Part shown: piece by piece, positions 23,964 through 35,259 of the stretch
Position numbering within the stretch: position 1 is the stretch's first letter
Layout: every line of letters starts with the position of its first letter
From: Chionoecetes opilio
Lineage: Eukaryota > Arthropoda > Malacostraca > Decapoda > Majidae
DNA length: 64,000 bases
Assembly (NCBI GenBank): GCA_016584305.1
Contig: JACEEZ010020317.1
Coordinates: forward strand, 569,294 to 633,293
Direction of reading: 5' to 3'
The notes under the pieces: model-generated
Told to the model about the DNA's origin: nothing
The model's input: only the letters and a program-made list of their open reading frames with translations
Databases searched by the model: none
Made by a program: the position numbers and the translations under genes

Positions 23964-26551
23964 ATGCCCGCAAATAGTCAGGAAGAGCGACAAGAATGGA
24001 CCGCACTGACCTGGAGGCTGCCTTTAAGCACCGCGTGGCCACTAGCTGCAGCCTGAAAGAACCCGCTGACAGATTCAACATCAAGAAAACAACTCTTGCT
24101 GTAAGTTGCTCTATTTAGTTCCAAATATCTCCCCAAGGTCTTTTTGTTGACCTCATCCCCGTCTTCTTTGGTCTCCCTGGGATGAGGTCATGCAAAAAGG
24201 GACCTCGGGATAGCTTAAGGGTCTCTAGATTTATAGATTTTAAAATTTATTCATTTTTTTGTTAGCTTTTATTGCCAGCAAGGGCCTTCTAAGCCCTATT
24301 AATTTCTTTTTTTTAAAGGATGCCTTCAAGCGCTCTATTTATTAATTTTTTTGTCAACTTTTTTTGCCAGCAAGGGCCTTTTAAGTCCTAATTCATTTCT
24401 TTTCTTACAGGACGCCTTCTATCTATCGAAGAAGCTGTCGGATGGAGTTACCTATATGGCTGTTGCTTCCCGTAGCAATAGGGTTTTCAGCCCTCAACAA
24501 AAAATATACATTGCGGATTATACCATCCACGCAGCCAAGATGTTCTACGGCCTGCCCATGAACGATGTGCTTTAGGATGGTGTCCCAGTATGCCATAGCT
24601 TTGGGAGCAAGAGCATCCCTGCTGCCTGGGAAAAAAGAGAAAATGGCGAAAAGGGGACTGGTACTATGCCTTCATGAAACCGTCATCCAAACCTTGTATT
24701 GAAGGCTCCGGAAGGCTTTGTCCCATTGCCAGGATTGTTGCCTTCAACAAAGTCAATGTGGAAACCTTTTTTAAAAGGCTTACACATTAGCTTTGGAGAA
24801 GTACACATTCACGCCGGACCGGATATACAATTTGGATGAGAGTTCATTGTCGACTTTTATGAAGGCAGTCAAGGTTGTGTGTGCGGGGGCCAGCCAGTAG
24901 CCACGCAGGTAACTCGTGAACGCGGTGACAGCTGACGTTTGGGGCATTATAAATGCTGTGGGGCAAGTCCATCCCTCCAGTGTTTATAATTCCCAGATCC
25001 CGATGGAATCCCGCTTTCATGAGGAACACGATCTTTGGTTCCAAAGGGATATTGCATCCTAGTGGCTGGATGAATGGTGAATGCTTCGTGCAGACATTTC
25101 AGCATCTCCATGGGGAAGTCTTGTTCTTCTGTAGGAGAACAGATTCTTCTGATCATGGACAATGCTGAATGCACATGAACATTCAGCCTGTTGAGTTTGC
25201 GATAATGCAGGTATCGTGATTGTTACCTTGCCTCCGCATACAACAGACAAACTCCAGCCATTGGATGTGAGTGTCTTTGGTCCCTTTAAGACATTCCTGC
25301 GTGCCCTACTGAACGACCCCCGCGCTCATTGCACCCTAACGAGCACATAACAGTCCACAAGTTGCCAGAGTTTGCTTCTGAGCATGGACCAAAGCCACTC
25401 CCCCCTCCAACATTCTCAGTGGTTTCCGGGCGACTGGTATATGGCCACTCAATCGCAACATCTTCCCAGATGATGTGTTTGTAGGAGCGCATGTAACCAA
25501 AGCGACCGGCCCCACCGAATTTGTAGTGGAAGTTACTCCAACTTCTTCTGATGGAGGAAGTTCAGAGGAGAGGAGCGACTGGCTGAAGGCCATACCTCAA
25601 AAGCTTACCCCTTCCCGCTGTGTCTCCCAGGCTAGATGATGTGCCTGCCACCCCGGGCCCCAGCACGACAGAGCCTGCCACCCCGAGCACCAGCACGACA
25701 GAGCCTGCCACCCCGGGCCCCAGCACGACGCCCCGCCAACCCGGGCCCCAGCACGACAAAGCCTGCCACCCCGAGCCCCAGCACGACGGGAGCCTCCCAC
25801 CCCGGCCCAGCACGATGCACCCTGCCACCCCGGGCCCGAGCACGACGCACCCTGCCACCCCAGGACACCTTCTCAACAGACAGACTTAACCCCAGAGTGT
25901 GTCAGGCCTTTCCCTAAGGTTAATCCTCGTCCTTATGGAAAGGGACGGAAGAGGTGCGGGCCTGCATTTTAACCGAGAATGAGGAGGCAAAATCTGACCT
26001 GAGGTTGAAGGCAGAGAAGAGGCAGAAGCTGGAAGACAAAAGAAGGCAGCGGCTGAAAAGAAACATTGGGAAAGAAGAAGGTCCACAGCGGAAGAAGTCT
26101 GTGCCTGCCCCCGGAGGAAACCCCAAACTGACGAGGAGGGGGTTGATGATGTCCGACTTCAGCTGGACGACTCCTCCGAGTACTCGGAGAGGGGGACGAC
26201 GAGGGCACCTGGACTGCAGCATCATACCCTTTTGCTGCGAAAACATCACGGGGGGGGACTTTGTTCTGGTTCAGCTGAAGCTGGAGGAGGGGAAGGGGTG
26301 TGGGCACATTAGTGTGCATGTTGCTCAGGTGTTGGCCATCATGGAGGATGGAAAATTAAACCTTTCTTTCCTCCCGGGTGAAGTCCGCTAACACCCGAGA
26401 CACGTTCACCTTCCCTACCATCCTAGATGAAGCTTCTGTTGATCCAGAACAGTGCAAGGGTGTCCTGGTGACCTCCAAGGGCATCACCAAGAGGCAGGCT
26501 GACCTGGTGAAGGTGTTTCCCCCGCTGCATGCCTTCATGATGCACTTCTGA
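23964..26551 (+). pseudogene. Pogo/Tigger-like (CENP-B/Jerky-related) transposase, copy A
   Basis: DDE transposase that would cut and rejoin the element at TA sites in the nucleus. Exon 1 (23,964-24,100) encodes a psq-type helix-turn-helix (…DLEAAFKHRVATSCSLKE…ADRFNIKKTTLA), followed by a GTAAGT donor. The acceptor TTCTTACAG precedes exon 2 at 24,411 (DAFYLSKKLSDGVTYMA…). Catalytic residues: D in IYNLDESSL (about 24,830), D in LLIMDNAE (about 25,155) and D in DKLQPLDVSVFGPFK (about 25,263), 36 residues after the second. The C-terminus has Pro/Thr repeats, a charged segment (KSDLRLKAEKRQKLEDK) and a terminal region FVLVQLKLEE…VLAIMEDGKLNLSFL. Small indels shift the frame many times. Copy B has different indels, so some may be consensus errors. 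Family call is secure; activity is not supported. Confidence 0.85.
25636..25866 (+). repeat. 30-bp minisatellite encoding a Pro/Thr-rich transposase tail
   Basis: About eight units of GCCTGCCACCCCGGGCCCCA followed by GCACGACAGA, with GAGC/GGGC variants. In the transposase frame each reads PATPGPSTT(E). Copy B (about 33,863-34,085) has the same array with different small indels. Confidence 0.9.
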
Positions 26552-27039
26552 ATAGTGAGCATAAAAATACCTAGACCTATCTTTTAATAAATGCTATTTT
26601 ATATGAGCTTATCTTTTTATTTCATCACCTAATAATAATGGTGGGTGTCTAGGCTTAGCATATATGTTGATTTCAGCAAAAAAAACACAATAATGTTTTT
26701 TTGATGTAATTGAGTTTAAAAATATCTAACGGTGCCCCCCATACCTGATCCGGTGTCCCCCCTCGTGGGGGGGGACACCGGACGAGGTGCCAAAAATTTA
26801 TAAAAAACCTAAATGACCCTTATTATCTGAGTTAAGTATTCATGAGGGTACCATAGGTGGGCCATATTGTGAAGTTTGTTTTGGGCACAGTGTGCACTCT
26901 CTCAGGTAAAAAATGGATTTTTTATGAATATTTTTCCACTAATAGTACGGTGTCCCCCCACACCACCCTACTGAGGACGTTGATTATACTTATGTATGAT
27001 ATATGAAAACAGATTCTTTGTCATGAGAACAGATTATTG

Positions 27040-27576
27040 TCTCGAAATAAATCTAAATATCACAAATATGCTAAATGGTTTCTATGGCCCTCCCTCTTCT
27101 TAAGTACCCTAGTCCACAATTGGTGAACTTAAGAATCATGGATCCTTGCACAGGGGGTCCTAGACGACATATGAACAAATTTCCATGGATGTACTCAGAT
27201 GTGAATGAAATCAGAAATATGCTAATTAATATTATATAGCTGGGAAGTGCCTTTTGACCCTTACTTAAGTACCCTAGTCCACAACTGGTGAACTTAAGAA
27301 GCATGGCTCCTTAGTCATGGGGCCCTGGGCTACGTTTTGGTAAAGTTTCATGAATGTACTCAAGATGTGAATTATATGTGAAATTAGGGGTTACTTAGGC
27401 CCTTCTTAGGCCCCCCTTTCCACAAAATGGAGACTTTAGAAATGCCAGTTTATGAATAGACTCTCAGAATGACCATTTTGGCGGAGGTTTCATGGATGTA
27501 CTCAAAGTGGGAATTAAATCTGTTTTGGGGGCTACTTCGAAGAGCCCCCTCTAGTGGCAGTCCACAATTGCAGAGC
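27040..27576 (-). repeat. Right long inverted repeat of the outer element, inner part
   Basis: Reverse complement of about 20,205-20,760, including both CCTAGTCCACAA(C/T)TGGTGAAC sub-repeats. It is cut at the TTAA at 27,577 by the piggyBac-type element; the outer 100 bases resume at 29,363. Confidence 0.8.
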
Positions 27577-27807
27577 TTAAAGTAATCGTCCAGACCCAAA
27601 TTTTTTTTGCCGAATTATGTTGAATGTACATTCAAAACACCTAATCCACCAAAAATAATTTATTTCCAGGCCTTATTTCCGTAAAAACACGACTTTTGTA
27701 AAAAGCGCGCGAAAAAAAAAATCTTCCCTCCAACAGGGCTACGACTGTTTTGATGACGTCAGAACAGGGGCGCCCCCAGACACTGTCTGACACCGTCGGG
27801 AAATGTT

Positions 27808-28048
27808 ATGATGAGCGATTGTACTTCGGTGTCAGACAGTGAATCTGTCGCTGTGACAGATCTAGAGAATGATGCTCAATCTGACACCGAAAGAAATGAC
27901 GCTGGTCGCGTATACTATGAGGAAAACGAACCTCAGATTGTCATGGAATCCTATGTTTGAGCCCGAGTACGAGATAGATGAACAGGTGTTAGCAGAGCCT
28001 GAGGTTCAGCAGGAGGACCTGGCACTTCTCCAAAACATGGATTGGTAA
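27808..28048 (+). pseudogene. Acidic N-terminal transposase-like exon, frameshifted
   Basis: Starting at ATGATGAGC the frame reads MMSDCTSVSDSESVAVTDLE…YYEENEPQIVME. After a one-base shift near 27,953 it reads MFEPEYEIDEQVLAEPEVQQ…LLQNMDW. Asp/Glu/Ser-rich N-termini are usual for piggyBac transposases, upstream of the missing catalytic core. ATGGATTG|GTAAATAA at the end could be a splice donor. The segment recurs at 36,034-36,272 and on the minus strand at 50,441-50,650. Identity as a piggyBac N-terminus is inferred from composition and the TTAA site. Confidence 0.5.
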
Positions 28049-28608
28049 ATAAAGTTAAACCATGTGTGTGTGGGAATCACAATGAAGGTACTTTCGAGAA
28101 AATCCTATGGTTAGTTTTGGAGCTACAGTCAAACGTCATTACTCGGAAACCACATACTAGCATTAACTACAGCATAGAGTTGGAAAATATGCGGGCGGGG
28201 AAAGGGAGAAAGTGTGGGCAGCCACACCACCACAGGGTCTCTCACCACAGGGCAAAGCCCCCCACAACTGGTTTACTTGGTTTACTTGGTCTTGTTAAGA
28301 GGCAAAGCCCCACAGTCGTGGTGGTCCACCGCTGCTGCCAGTCTGGCGTCCCGTCTAACAGGGCCCACCTGGTCTGGTATAGTGTTGGACTGAGTCACTG
28401 TCTTACGGGGGGGCGCCGTTTCTCAACACAACTGCTCGCCCCAACACATTATAGGCGTGTATCACCCTACCTACACACGCCACTCCTTTCCGTGTGCAAA
28501 CTTTTCTCGAAAGGCACAGCTGTCTTGCTGCACCCATAAAGGTGCATGCATGTGGCATATAGCAAAAAAAATCTATCAGAAACACCCAAATATCTTCAAG
28601 TGCTATTA

Positions 28609-29090
28609 GCGCATTTTCGTGACGTTCACCGCCCTGGTTTTAGTCCAGTCCGGGACCGGTCAGGGTGGACTGATGGTCGCGAAAATACATCGAGACTGGC
28701 CCCCTCCCATTCGTCGTTCCTATTGCTGGGGGATCGAGTGGGCGGTACTGACGAACTGTGGAGGCGGCAGCGTCCATCTTGTCAATATCCTTTTTGTCGT
28801 CCGCCTTTTAACCTGTGCTGAAGACTTTACAAATACCACGCCTGTGATACTTTAGTCTTATGGTCGACCATCATGGTGTTCATGTCTTAAACAGCACAAA
28901 GAAGTCCTGGTCGCCTTCCCCACTGACTGTATGCGCATGCGCCAGTTCTCCCCACACTGGTCCAACCTGGTCCTGCTCGCTGGCTCAGCCGGCCCAGTCC
29001 GTTCCAGCCGGTCTAAACTGCCTCGCAAAACATGGCCGTCCGGGACTAGCCCCAGTCCAGACCGGGCCAGAGCGGCCCCCGAAAATGCGC
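28609..29090. mobile_element. TA-flanked MITE nested in the piggyBac-type element
   Basis: 482 bases between TA dinucleotides (28,607-28,608 and 29,091-29,092), with inverted ends GCGCATTTTCG and CGAAAATGCGC. Subterminal GTCCAGTCCGGGACC and GTCCGGGAC…CCCAGTCCAGACCGG motifs are roughly mirrored. No coding content. Tc1/mariner-type mobilisation is plausible. Confidence 0.65.
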
Positions 29091-29362
29091 TATATATTTA
29101 TCTCTGTGTTTACGTGCCCTCTCTGATCAGCGGCGGGAAGATGAGCCTCCCTGATGGTACGTCAAACCCAGCCTGAGCCTGAGCGTCTGCAACCTTGAGA
29201 GCGTTTTGAAAACTCGGGGAATTTGCAGATTTTGATTGCGGATTTTTTAAAACGGCTGACTGGATACAAAAAGTGACGATGTGTTGTTGATATACTCGTT
29301 AATGCTATGATTTGATTGCATTAAATCAGGAATGATGAAATGGTCTGGGACGATTACTTTAA

Positions 29363-29463
29363 AAAGGCCTTTTGGGGGATTCCAAGGACAGTCCTAAACC
29401 CTTCCAGGTGTCAAACCTTTTTTTACTCACGATGTGAATTTTAAAAGTTTCTGTGCTCCTGGG
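29363..29463 (-). repeat. Right long inverted repeat of the outer element, outer end
   Basis: Reverse complement of 20,104-20,205 (AAAGGCCTTTTG, GGACAGTCCT, CCAGGTGTCAAACCTTT, CTGTGCTCCTGG), restoring the arm interrupted at 27,577. Bases 29,464-29,933 hold no recognised feature. Confidence 0.8.
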
Positions 29464-29933
29464 TTATATTTTTTTTCTTCAATAAATTAACCATTCTGAA
29501 TATTAAATCATAATTTTTTTACCTAAGTTTGAGATGTTGCTCAAACTTTCTTTCATGTGCTACTTTTGGTTTGCTTTTCCATGTATAGTTATATGTGTGT
29601 CTGTTTACGTTTGAATGGCTGATGTATGTGCTTCTTTTTGCATGTGACTGGTTGAATTTTGCCTTAAACACACACTATAAATAGTATGCGTATAGATAGG
29701 TAGATGACAGACACAAATTGGTTTATAGAAGATTAGTCCATTGTTGGGGCAACTGCTTTTTCCCTTAGGTATAATGTAGATAGTAATATGCGAAAGCCAA
29801 CCAACTGTATATAAAACTGCGCATCCTGTCCTTGGACTAAACTTTTCGACTCTAAATGGCGCGACGCCTCCCCTCCTCACCACTTTTTTCTCATTCTGAA
29901 TTTGGGTCCCAGAATTATACAATGCCCAACACG

Positions 29934-30060
29934 CAATGGCGTACCGAGGGGGGGGGGGCATGCGGCCATGGCCTCCCCCTTTGGCAAAGAAAAAAATAAT
30001 AATAAATTATATATTCATTATATAAAAATATATATATTTTATATATATATATATATATAT

Positions 30061-30107
<47 letters not shown>

Positions 30108-30111
30108 TTTA

Positions 30112-30153
<42 letters not shown>

Positions 30154-30174
30154 TATATATATATATATATATAT
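29934..30174. mobile_element. hAT-type MITE, truncated inside its (AT)n core
   Basis: Begins CAATGGCGTACC like the complete copy at 38,159-38,471 and continues into an AT microsatellite of about 160 bases. Instead of reaching the right end it joins, at about 30,175, sequence homologous to 21,941. This is the junction of the 8.2-kb tandem duplication. Confidence 0.75.
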
Positions 30175-30354
30175 ATTGTCCCTACAAAATTTCCCATTTG
30201 ATTTGAGGCCCCAGTACCAGATCCCTTGTACCAGATGAAATAACATGGAGCTCAGAGAAAAATGAACTTAGAACCATTTTTTCAGTTTAAAAGGGGTGAT
30301 CAAGTAAAGAGGAAGATATGGAGGACAACAGAAGTGATGAATTACCATTTTGAA
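30175..30354 (+). pseudogene. C-terminal remnant of the nuclease-like pseudogene, copy B
   Basis: Matches 21,941-22,125, the acidic Ser/Glu tail ending in RSDELPF, with further indels. The upstream part and the left inverted repeat are absent because the duplication starts here. Confidence 0.7.
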
Positions 30355-30942
30355 ATAGTAACTTGAATACCAGTTGCTGTAATTCAGACTACATGTAGCC
30401 CCAAACCCTGTGTTTGATCGTTGGTATATATATTGGTCTTGCATATTCTTGGAATTTGATAATTGGTCTTTTCTCGATAGAACTGGTTTCAGATGTTTAG
30501 TATGGAAATATTAGTCTACATGGTAGCTGCTTTAGTTCTTGTAGATTTTAAATATTGTCGGTTCGCAAAGTCTTAGCAGCTAGCAACAAAAACCACACAC
30601 CAGTTAAGGACGCATATGTAGCCCTTTATCATTATTAATCATTGATTCAAAAGACCGTCTCAATACTATGTAGTATTAAGCATGCATCATGTAGCTTACA
30701 TTGGTGAAAATTATCAGTTTGTTTGTGCCACAGCTTTGTACATTATGATGTGTGTTTATCTAAACTAAATGAGAAAGATCCAAAATCGTCACTAATTTGA
30801 GATTGGCACTAGATGTATTTCTCAGATTTTTCTTTTTGCTAAATCTTAGTTCAAATATTACCACCCCATACTGATAAATTAGAGAAACATACATGTATTT
30901 TCTTGGTCACAATTTCTGCAAAAAAGAAGTGTCAAAGGTGTA

Positions 30943-33900
30943 GGGTGGGGTGGGGTCCCACCGAACGGGGGGGATCACCGTACGAAGGCTACAACGCAAA
31001 AATTTAATTCAAATTTCGGGGCCACCATGCCACCACGGATGCAGCGCCACCTCAGTGAACTACATGCGAGCAACAGGGTGTGGTCAGCGTCACCTCCGTG
31101 TTTACCAGGTAAGAAATTTTATTTTTCGTATGTTCCTTGTTACTTTTCGCCGTTCTTAAAATAGTGTTCATGTCGGCTGTGATGGCGTGATTCTTTGAGG
31201 TAAGTTCCCAATACGAGGTAAAAACCGTATTGACATGTTTTTGAGTGAAAAAGTAGTGCATGCTTTCGAACAGGCCGCGGTGGCATTTTACAAAAAAATT
31301 GGTGGCGCGGGGGATCAACGTATGGTGAAGTGGGGGGGGATCAACGTAAGTGAAATTTTGAAAAAGCTATATCTTTTGAAATACCTATACAAACAAAAAC
31401 AAACAGTGATTGACTATGTATATTCGCATAATATTAAATGGTGGTGGTAAAACTAGTGCATTTAAATTAAATGGAACAGGTTTTTTGTGGCATAAATTTG
31501 AAGGTGATTGGTATTAAATTATGATGCTAAAATCAGTGTTATTATGCTATAAGCACATGAACTAACTATTTATAAGTGATTTATTTTATTAGAATGATTC
31601 TAGAATTAATTTTTATGGTTAAAAAAACCTTTTTAACACTGCATATTTCGGGCATGACGTTCGGTGATCCCCGCATCACTACGATTTTGGAAATCTATAT
31701 ATTTTTAAATACTTAGAAAAACATAAGAAAAAGTGACTGACTATGCATATTAGCATGATATAAATGGTGGTGGTGAACTAGTGCATTTAAATTAAAGGGA
31801 AAACAGTGTTTTTTTGTTGGTGTAAAGTTGAAGGTGATTGGTATTAAATTATGATGCTATATCAGTGTTATTATGCTATAAGCACATGAACTAACTATTA
31901 TATAAGTGATTTATGTTATTAGAATGATTCTAAAATTTAATTTTTAGGGTTTTAAAAAAAACCATTTAACAATGCATATTTGGGGGCATGACGTTCGGTG
32001 ATCCCCAACATATATTGCCAGACTCATAGTCCCAAAATAATATGGTGGCCATGCAAGAATCGCCTCTACACTGTAAAAAATACTAAGCTAAGCTAACCTA
32101 AACTAACCAACCTAACTATGCATGATGGCTAATGTCATTAACTTTTTTCAGATCTAACCTAACCTACCGCCATCACCGTCATCATGCCTCGCAATATGTC
32201 AGGAAGAGCGACAAGCAGATGGACCGCACTGACCTGGAGGCTGCCTTTAAGCACCGCGTGGCCATAGCTGCAGCCTGAAAGAAGCCGCTGACAGATTCAA
32301 CATCAAGAAAACAACTCTTGCTGTAATTTGCTCTATTTAGTTCCATATCTCCCCAAGGTCTTTTTGTATGACCTCATCCCACGTCTTCTTTGGTCTCCCT
32401 GGGATGAGGTCATGCAAAAGACCTCAGGGATAGCTTAAGGGTCTCTAGATTTATAGATTTTAAAATTTATTCTTTTTTTTGTTAGTTTTTATTGCCAGCA
32501 AGGGCCTTCTAAGTCCTAATTAATTTTTTTTGTTAAAGGATGCCTTCAAGCGCTCTATTTATTAATTTTTTGTCAACTTTTGTTGCCAGCAAGGGCCTTT
32601 TTAAGTCCTAATTCATTTCTTTTCTTACAGGACGCCTTCTATCTATCGAAGAAGCTGTCGGATGGAGTTACCTATATGGCTTTTGCTTCCCGTAGCAAAG
32701 GGTTTTCAGCCCTCAACAAGAAATATACATTGCGATTATACCATCCACGCAGCCAAGATGTTCTACGGCCTGCCCATGAACGAGGGTGCGTAGGATGGTG
32801 TACCAGTATGCCATAGCTGTGGGAGCAAGAGAAATCCCTGCTGCCTGGGAGAAAGAGAAAATGGCGAAAAGGGGACGGTACTATGCCTTCATGAACCGTC
32901 ATCCAAACTTGTATTGAAGGCTCCGGAAGGCATTCCATTGCCAGGATTGTTGCCTTCAACAAAGTCAATGTGGAAACCTTCTTTAAGGCTTACACATTAG
33001 CTTTGGAGAAGTACACATTCACGCCGGACCGGATTTTTACAATTTGGATGAGAGTTCATTGTCGACTGTTATGAAGGCAGTCAAGGTTGTGTGTGCGAGA
33101 GGCCAGCCAGTAGCCACGCAGGTAACTCGTAAAACGCGGTGACAGCATGCCCGTTGTGGGCATTATAAAGCTGTGGGGCAGTCCATCCCTCCAGTGTTTA
33201 AAATTTCCCCAGATGCCGATGGAATCCCGCTTTCATGAGGAACACGATCTTTGGTTCCAAAGGGATTTGCATCCTAGTGGCTGGATGAATGGTGAATGCT
33301 TCGTGCAGACACTTCAGCATCTCCATGAGAAGTCTTGTTCTTCTGTAGAGAACAAGATTCTTCTGATCATGGACAATGCTGATGTCACATGAACATTCAG
33401 CCTGTTGAGTTTGCGATAATGCAGGGTATCGTGATTGTTACCTTGCCTCCGCATACAACAGACAAACTCCAGCCATTGGATGTGAGTGTCTTTGGTCCCT
33501 TTAAGACATTCCTGCGTGCCCTACTGAACGACCCCCGCGCTCATGCACCTAACGAGCACATAACAGCCCACAAGTTGCCAGAGTTTGCTTCTGAGGCATG
33601 GACCAAAGCCACTACCCCCTCCAACATTCTCAGTGGTTTCCGGGCGACTGGTATAGGCCACTCAATCGCAACATCTTCCCAGATGATGTGTTTGTAGGAG
33701 CGCATGTAACCGAGCGCCCGGGCACCACCAGAATTTTGTAGTGGAAGTTACTCCAATTTCTTCTGATGGGGGAAAGTTCAGAGGAGAGGAGCGACTGGCT
33801 GAAGGCCATACCTCAGAAGCTATACCCCTTCCCGCTGTGTCTCCCAGGCTAGATGATGTGCCTGCCACCCGGGCCCCAGCACGACAGAGCCTGCCACCCC

Positions 33901-35186
33901 GAGCCCCAGCACGACAGAGCCTGCCACCCCGGGCCCCAGCACGACCCCCCCTCCCAAACCCCGGGCCCCAGCAGGGACAAAGCCTGCCACCCCGAGCCCC
34001 AGCACGACAGAGCCTGCCACCCCGGGCCCCAGCACGATGCACCCTGCCACCCCGGGCCCGAGCAGGGACGCACCCTGCCACCCCAGGACACCCTTCTCAA
34101 CAGACAGACTTAACCCCAGAGTGTGCAGGCCGTTCCCTAAGGTTAATCCTCGTCCTTATGGAAAGGGACGGAAGAGGGTGCGGGCCTGCATTTTAACCGA
34201 GAATGGGGAGGAAATATCTGACCTGAGGTTGAAGGCAGAGAAGAGGCAGAAGCTGGAAGACAAAAAGAAGGCAGCGGCTGAAAAAAAACATTGGGAAAGA
34301 AGAAGGGTCCACAGCGGAAAAAAGTCTGTGCCTGTCCCGGAGGAAGACACCACGACGAGGAGGAGGTTGATGATGTCCGACTTCAGCTGGACGACTCCTC
34401 CGAGTACCCCGGATGAGGTGGACGACGAGGGCACCTGGACTGCGCATCATACCCTTTGCTGCGAAAACATCACAGGTGGGGGACTTTGTTCTGGTTCAGC
34501 TGAAGCTGGAGGAGGAAGGGGGGGTGGGCACATTAGTGTGCTATGTTGCTCAGGTGTTGGCCATCATGGAGGATGGAAAATTAAACCTTTCTTTCCTCCG
34601 GATGAAGTCCGCTAACACCCGAGACACGTTCACCTTCCCTACCATCCTAGATGAAGTTCTGTTGATCCAGAAAAAGTGCAAGGGTGTCCTGGTGACCTCC
34701 AAGGGCATCACCAAGAGGCAGGCTGACCTGGTGAAGGTGTTTCCCCCGCTGCATGCCTTCATGATGCACTCTGAATAGTGAGCATAAAAATACCTAGACC
34801 TATCTTTTAATAAATGCTATTTTATATGAGCTTATTTTCATTTCATCACCTAATAATAATGGTGGGTGTCTAGGCTTAGCATATATGTTTATTTCAGGCA
34901 AAAAAAACACAATAATGTTTGATGTAATATGAGTTTAAAAATATTTATACGGGGCCCCCCCATACTGATCCGGTGTCCCCCCTCGTGGGGGGGGACACCG
35001 GACGAGGTGCCAAAAATTTATAAAAAACCTTAAATGACCCTATTATCTGAGTTAAGTATCATGAGGGTACCATGGTGGGCCATATTGTGAAGTTTTTTTT
35101 GGGCACAGGTGCACTCTCTCAGGTTAAAAAATGGGTTTTTTATGAATATTTTTCCACTAATAGTACGGTGTCCCCCCACACCACCC
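30943..35186 (+). mobile_element. Pogo/Tigger-like DNA transposon, copy B
   Basis: TA at 30,941-30,942 and 35,187-35,188; ends GGGTGGGGTGGGG and CCCCCCACACCACCC. Same internal order and nearly the same length as copy A (4,244 against 4,251 bases). Confidence 0.85.
32184..34778 (+). pseudogene. Pogo/Tigger-like transposase, copy B
   Basis: Exon 1 (32,184-32,322) starts MPRN and encodes the helix-turn-helix, with a stop-creating deletion in the VA..SCSLKE region. The acceptor TTCTTACAG precedes exon 2 at 32,631. Long in-frame pieces include 33,389-33,697 (IVIVTLPPHTTDKLQPLDVS…, the third catalytic D) and the end 34,413-34,778 (DFVLVQLKLEE…LAIMEDGKLNLSFLR…FPPLHAFMMHSE, stop). The first aspartate (NLDESSL) and second (ILLIMDNAD) are present. 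Frameshifts differ from copy A: each copy is intact at some sites where the other is broken, so an intact source gene is implied. Confidence 0.85.
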
Positions 35187-35259
35187 TACTGAGGACGTTG
35201 ATTATACTTATGTATGATATATGAAAACAGATTCTTTGTCATGAGAACAGATTATTGTC

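Larger units (their letters stand above)
22718..26968 (+). mobile_element. Pogo/Tigger-like DNA transposon, copy A
   Basis: Flanked by TA (22,716-22,717 and 26,969-26,970), the Tc1/mariner-pogo target duplication. The ends are short G-rich inverted repeats (GGGTGG(G)GTGGGG left, CCCCCCACACCACCC right). The element holds a 5' non-coding region with a tandem duplication, a two-exon transposase gene, a 3' region with AATAAA near 26,587, and a GC hairpin (CCGGTGTCCCCCC…GGACACCGG) at about 26,748-26,781. It is inserted in the outer element and repeated at 30,943-35,186. Confidence 0.85.
27581..29358 (+). mobile_element. TTAA-flanked piggyBac/Kolobok-type element, copy A
   Basis: TTAA at 27,577-27,580 and 29,359-29,362 bounds 1,778 bases. 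The ends are inverted repeats AGTAATCGTCCAGACC (left) and GGTCTGGGACGATTACT (right, one extra G). The left third encodes an acidic N-terminal exon (27,808-28,048). The rest is non-coding GC-richer sequence with a nested TA-flanked MITE. The outer element's arm is continuous once this is removed, which proves the insertion. A TTAA target fits piggyBac or Kolobok; no catalytic domain remains. Confidence 0.8.
20104..29463 (+). mobile_element. Outer DNA element with about 640-bp terminal inverted repeats, containing nested insertions
   Basis: The left arm (20,104-20,760) is the reverse complement of a right arm split in two (about 27,040-27,576 and 29,363-29,463). Both ends begin CCAGGAGCA. Inside lies a decayed nuclease-like gene (20,914-22,125). 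A pogo-like transposon (22,718-26,968) interrupts the interior and a TTAA-flanked element (27,581-29,358) interrupts the right arm. Without these insertions the element would be about 3.3 kb. Flanks are AT-rich (…ATATAT / ATTATAT…), so the target duplication cannot be read. Superfamily not assigned. Confidence 0.7.

Noticed and set aside
25562..25889. Gly/Trp/Ala-repeat and Arg-Ala-Gly-repeat open frames on the minus strand
   Set aside because: Shadows of the 30-bp minisatellite inside the pogo-like transposase; the same holds at 33,662-34,113.
28042..29176. Open frames in the right part of the piggyBac-type element
   Set aside because: They do not continue in copy B with the same frame and show no transposase motif; the region includes a non-coding MITE.
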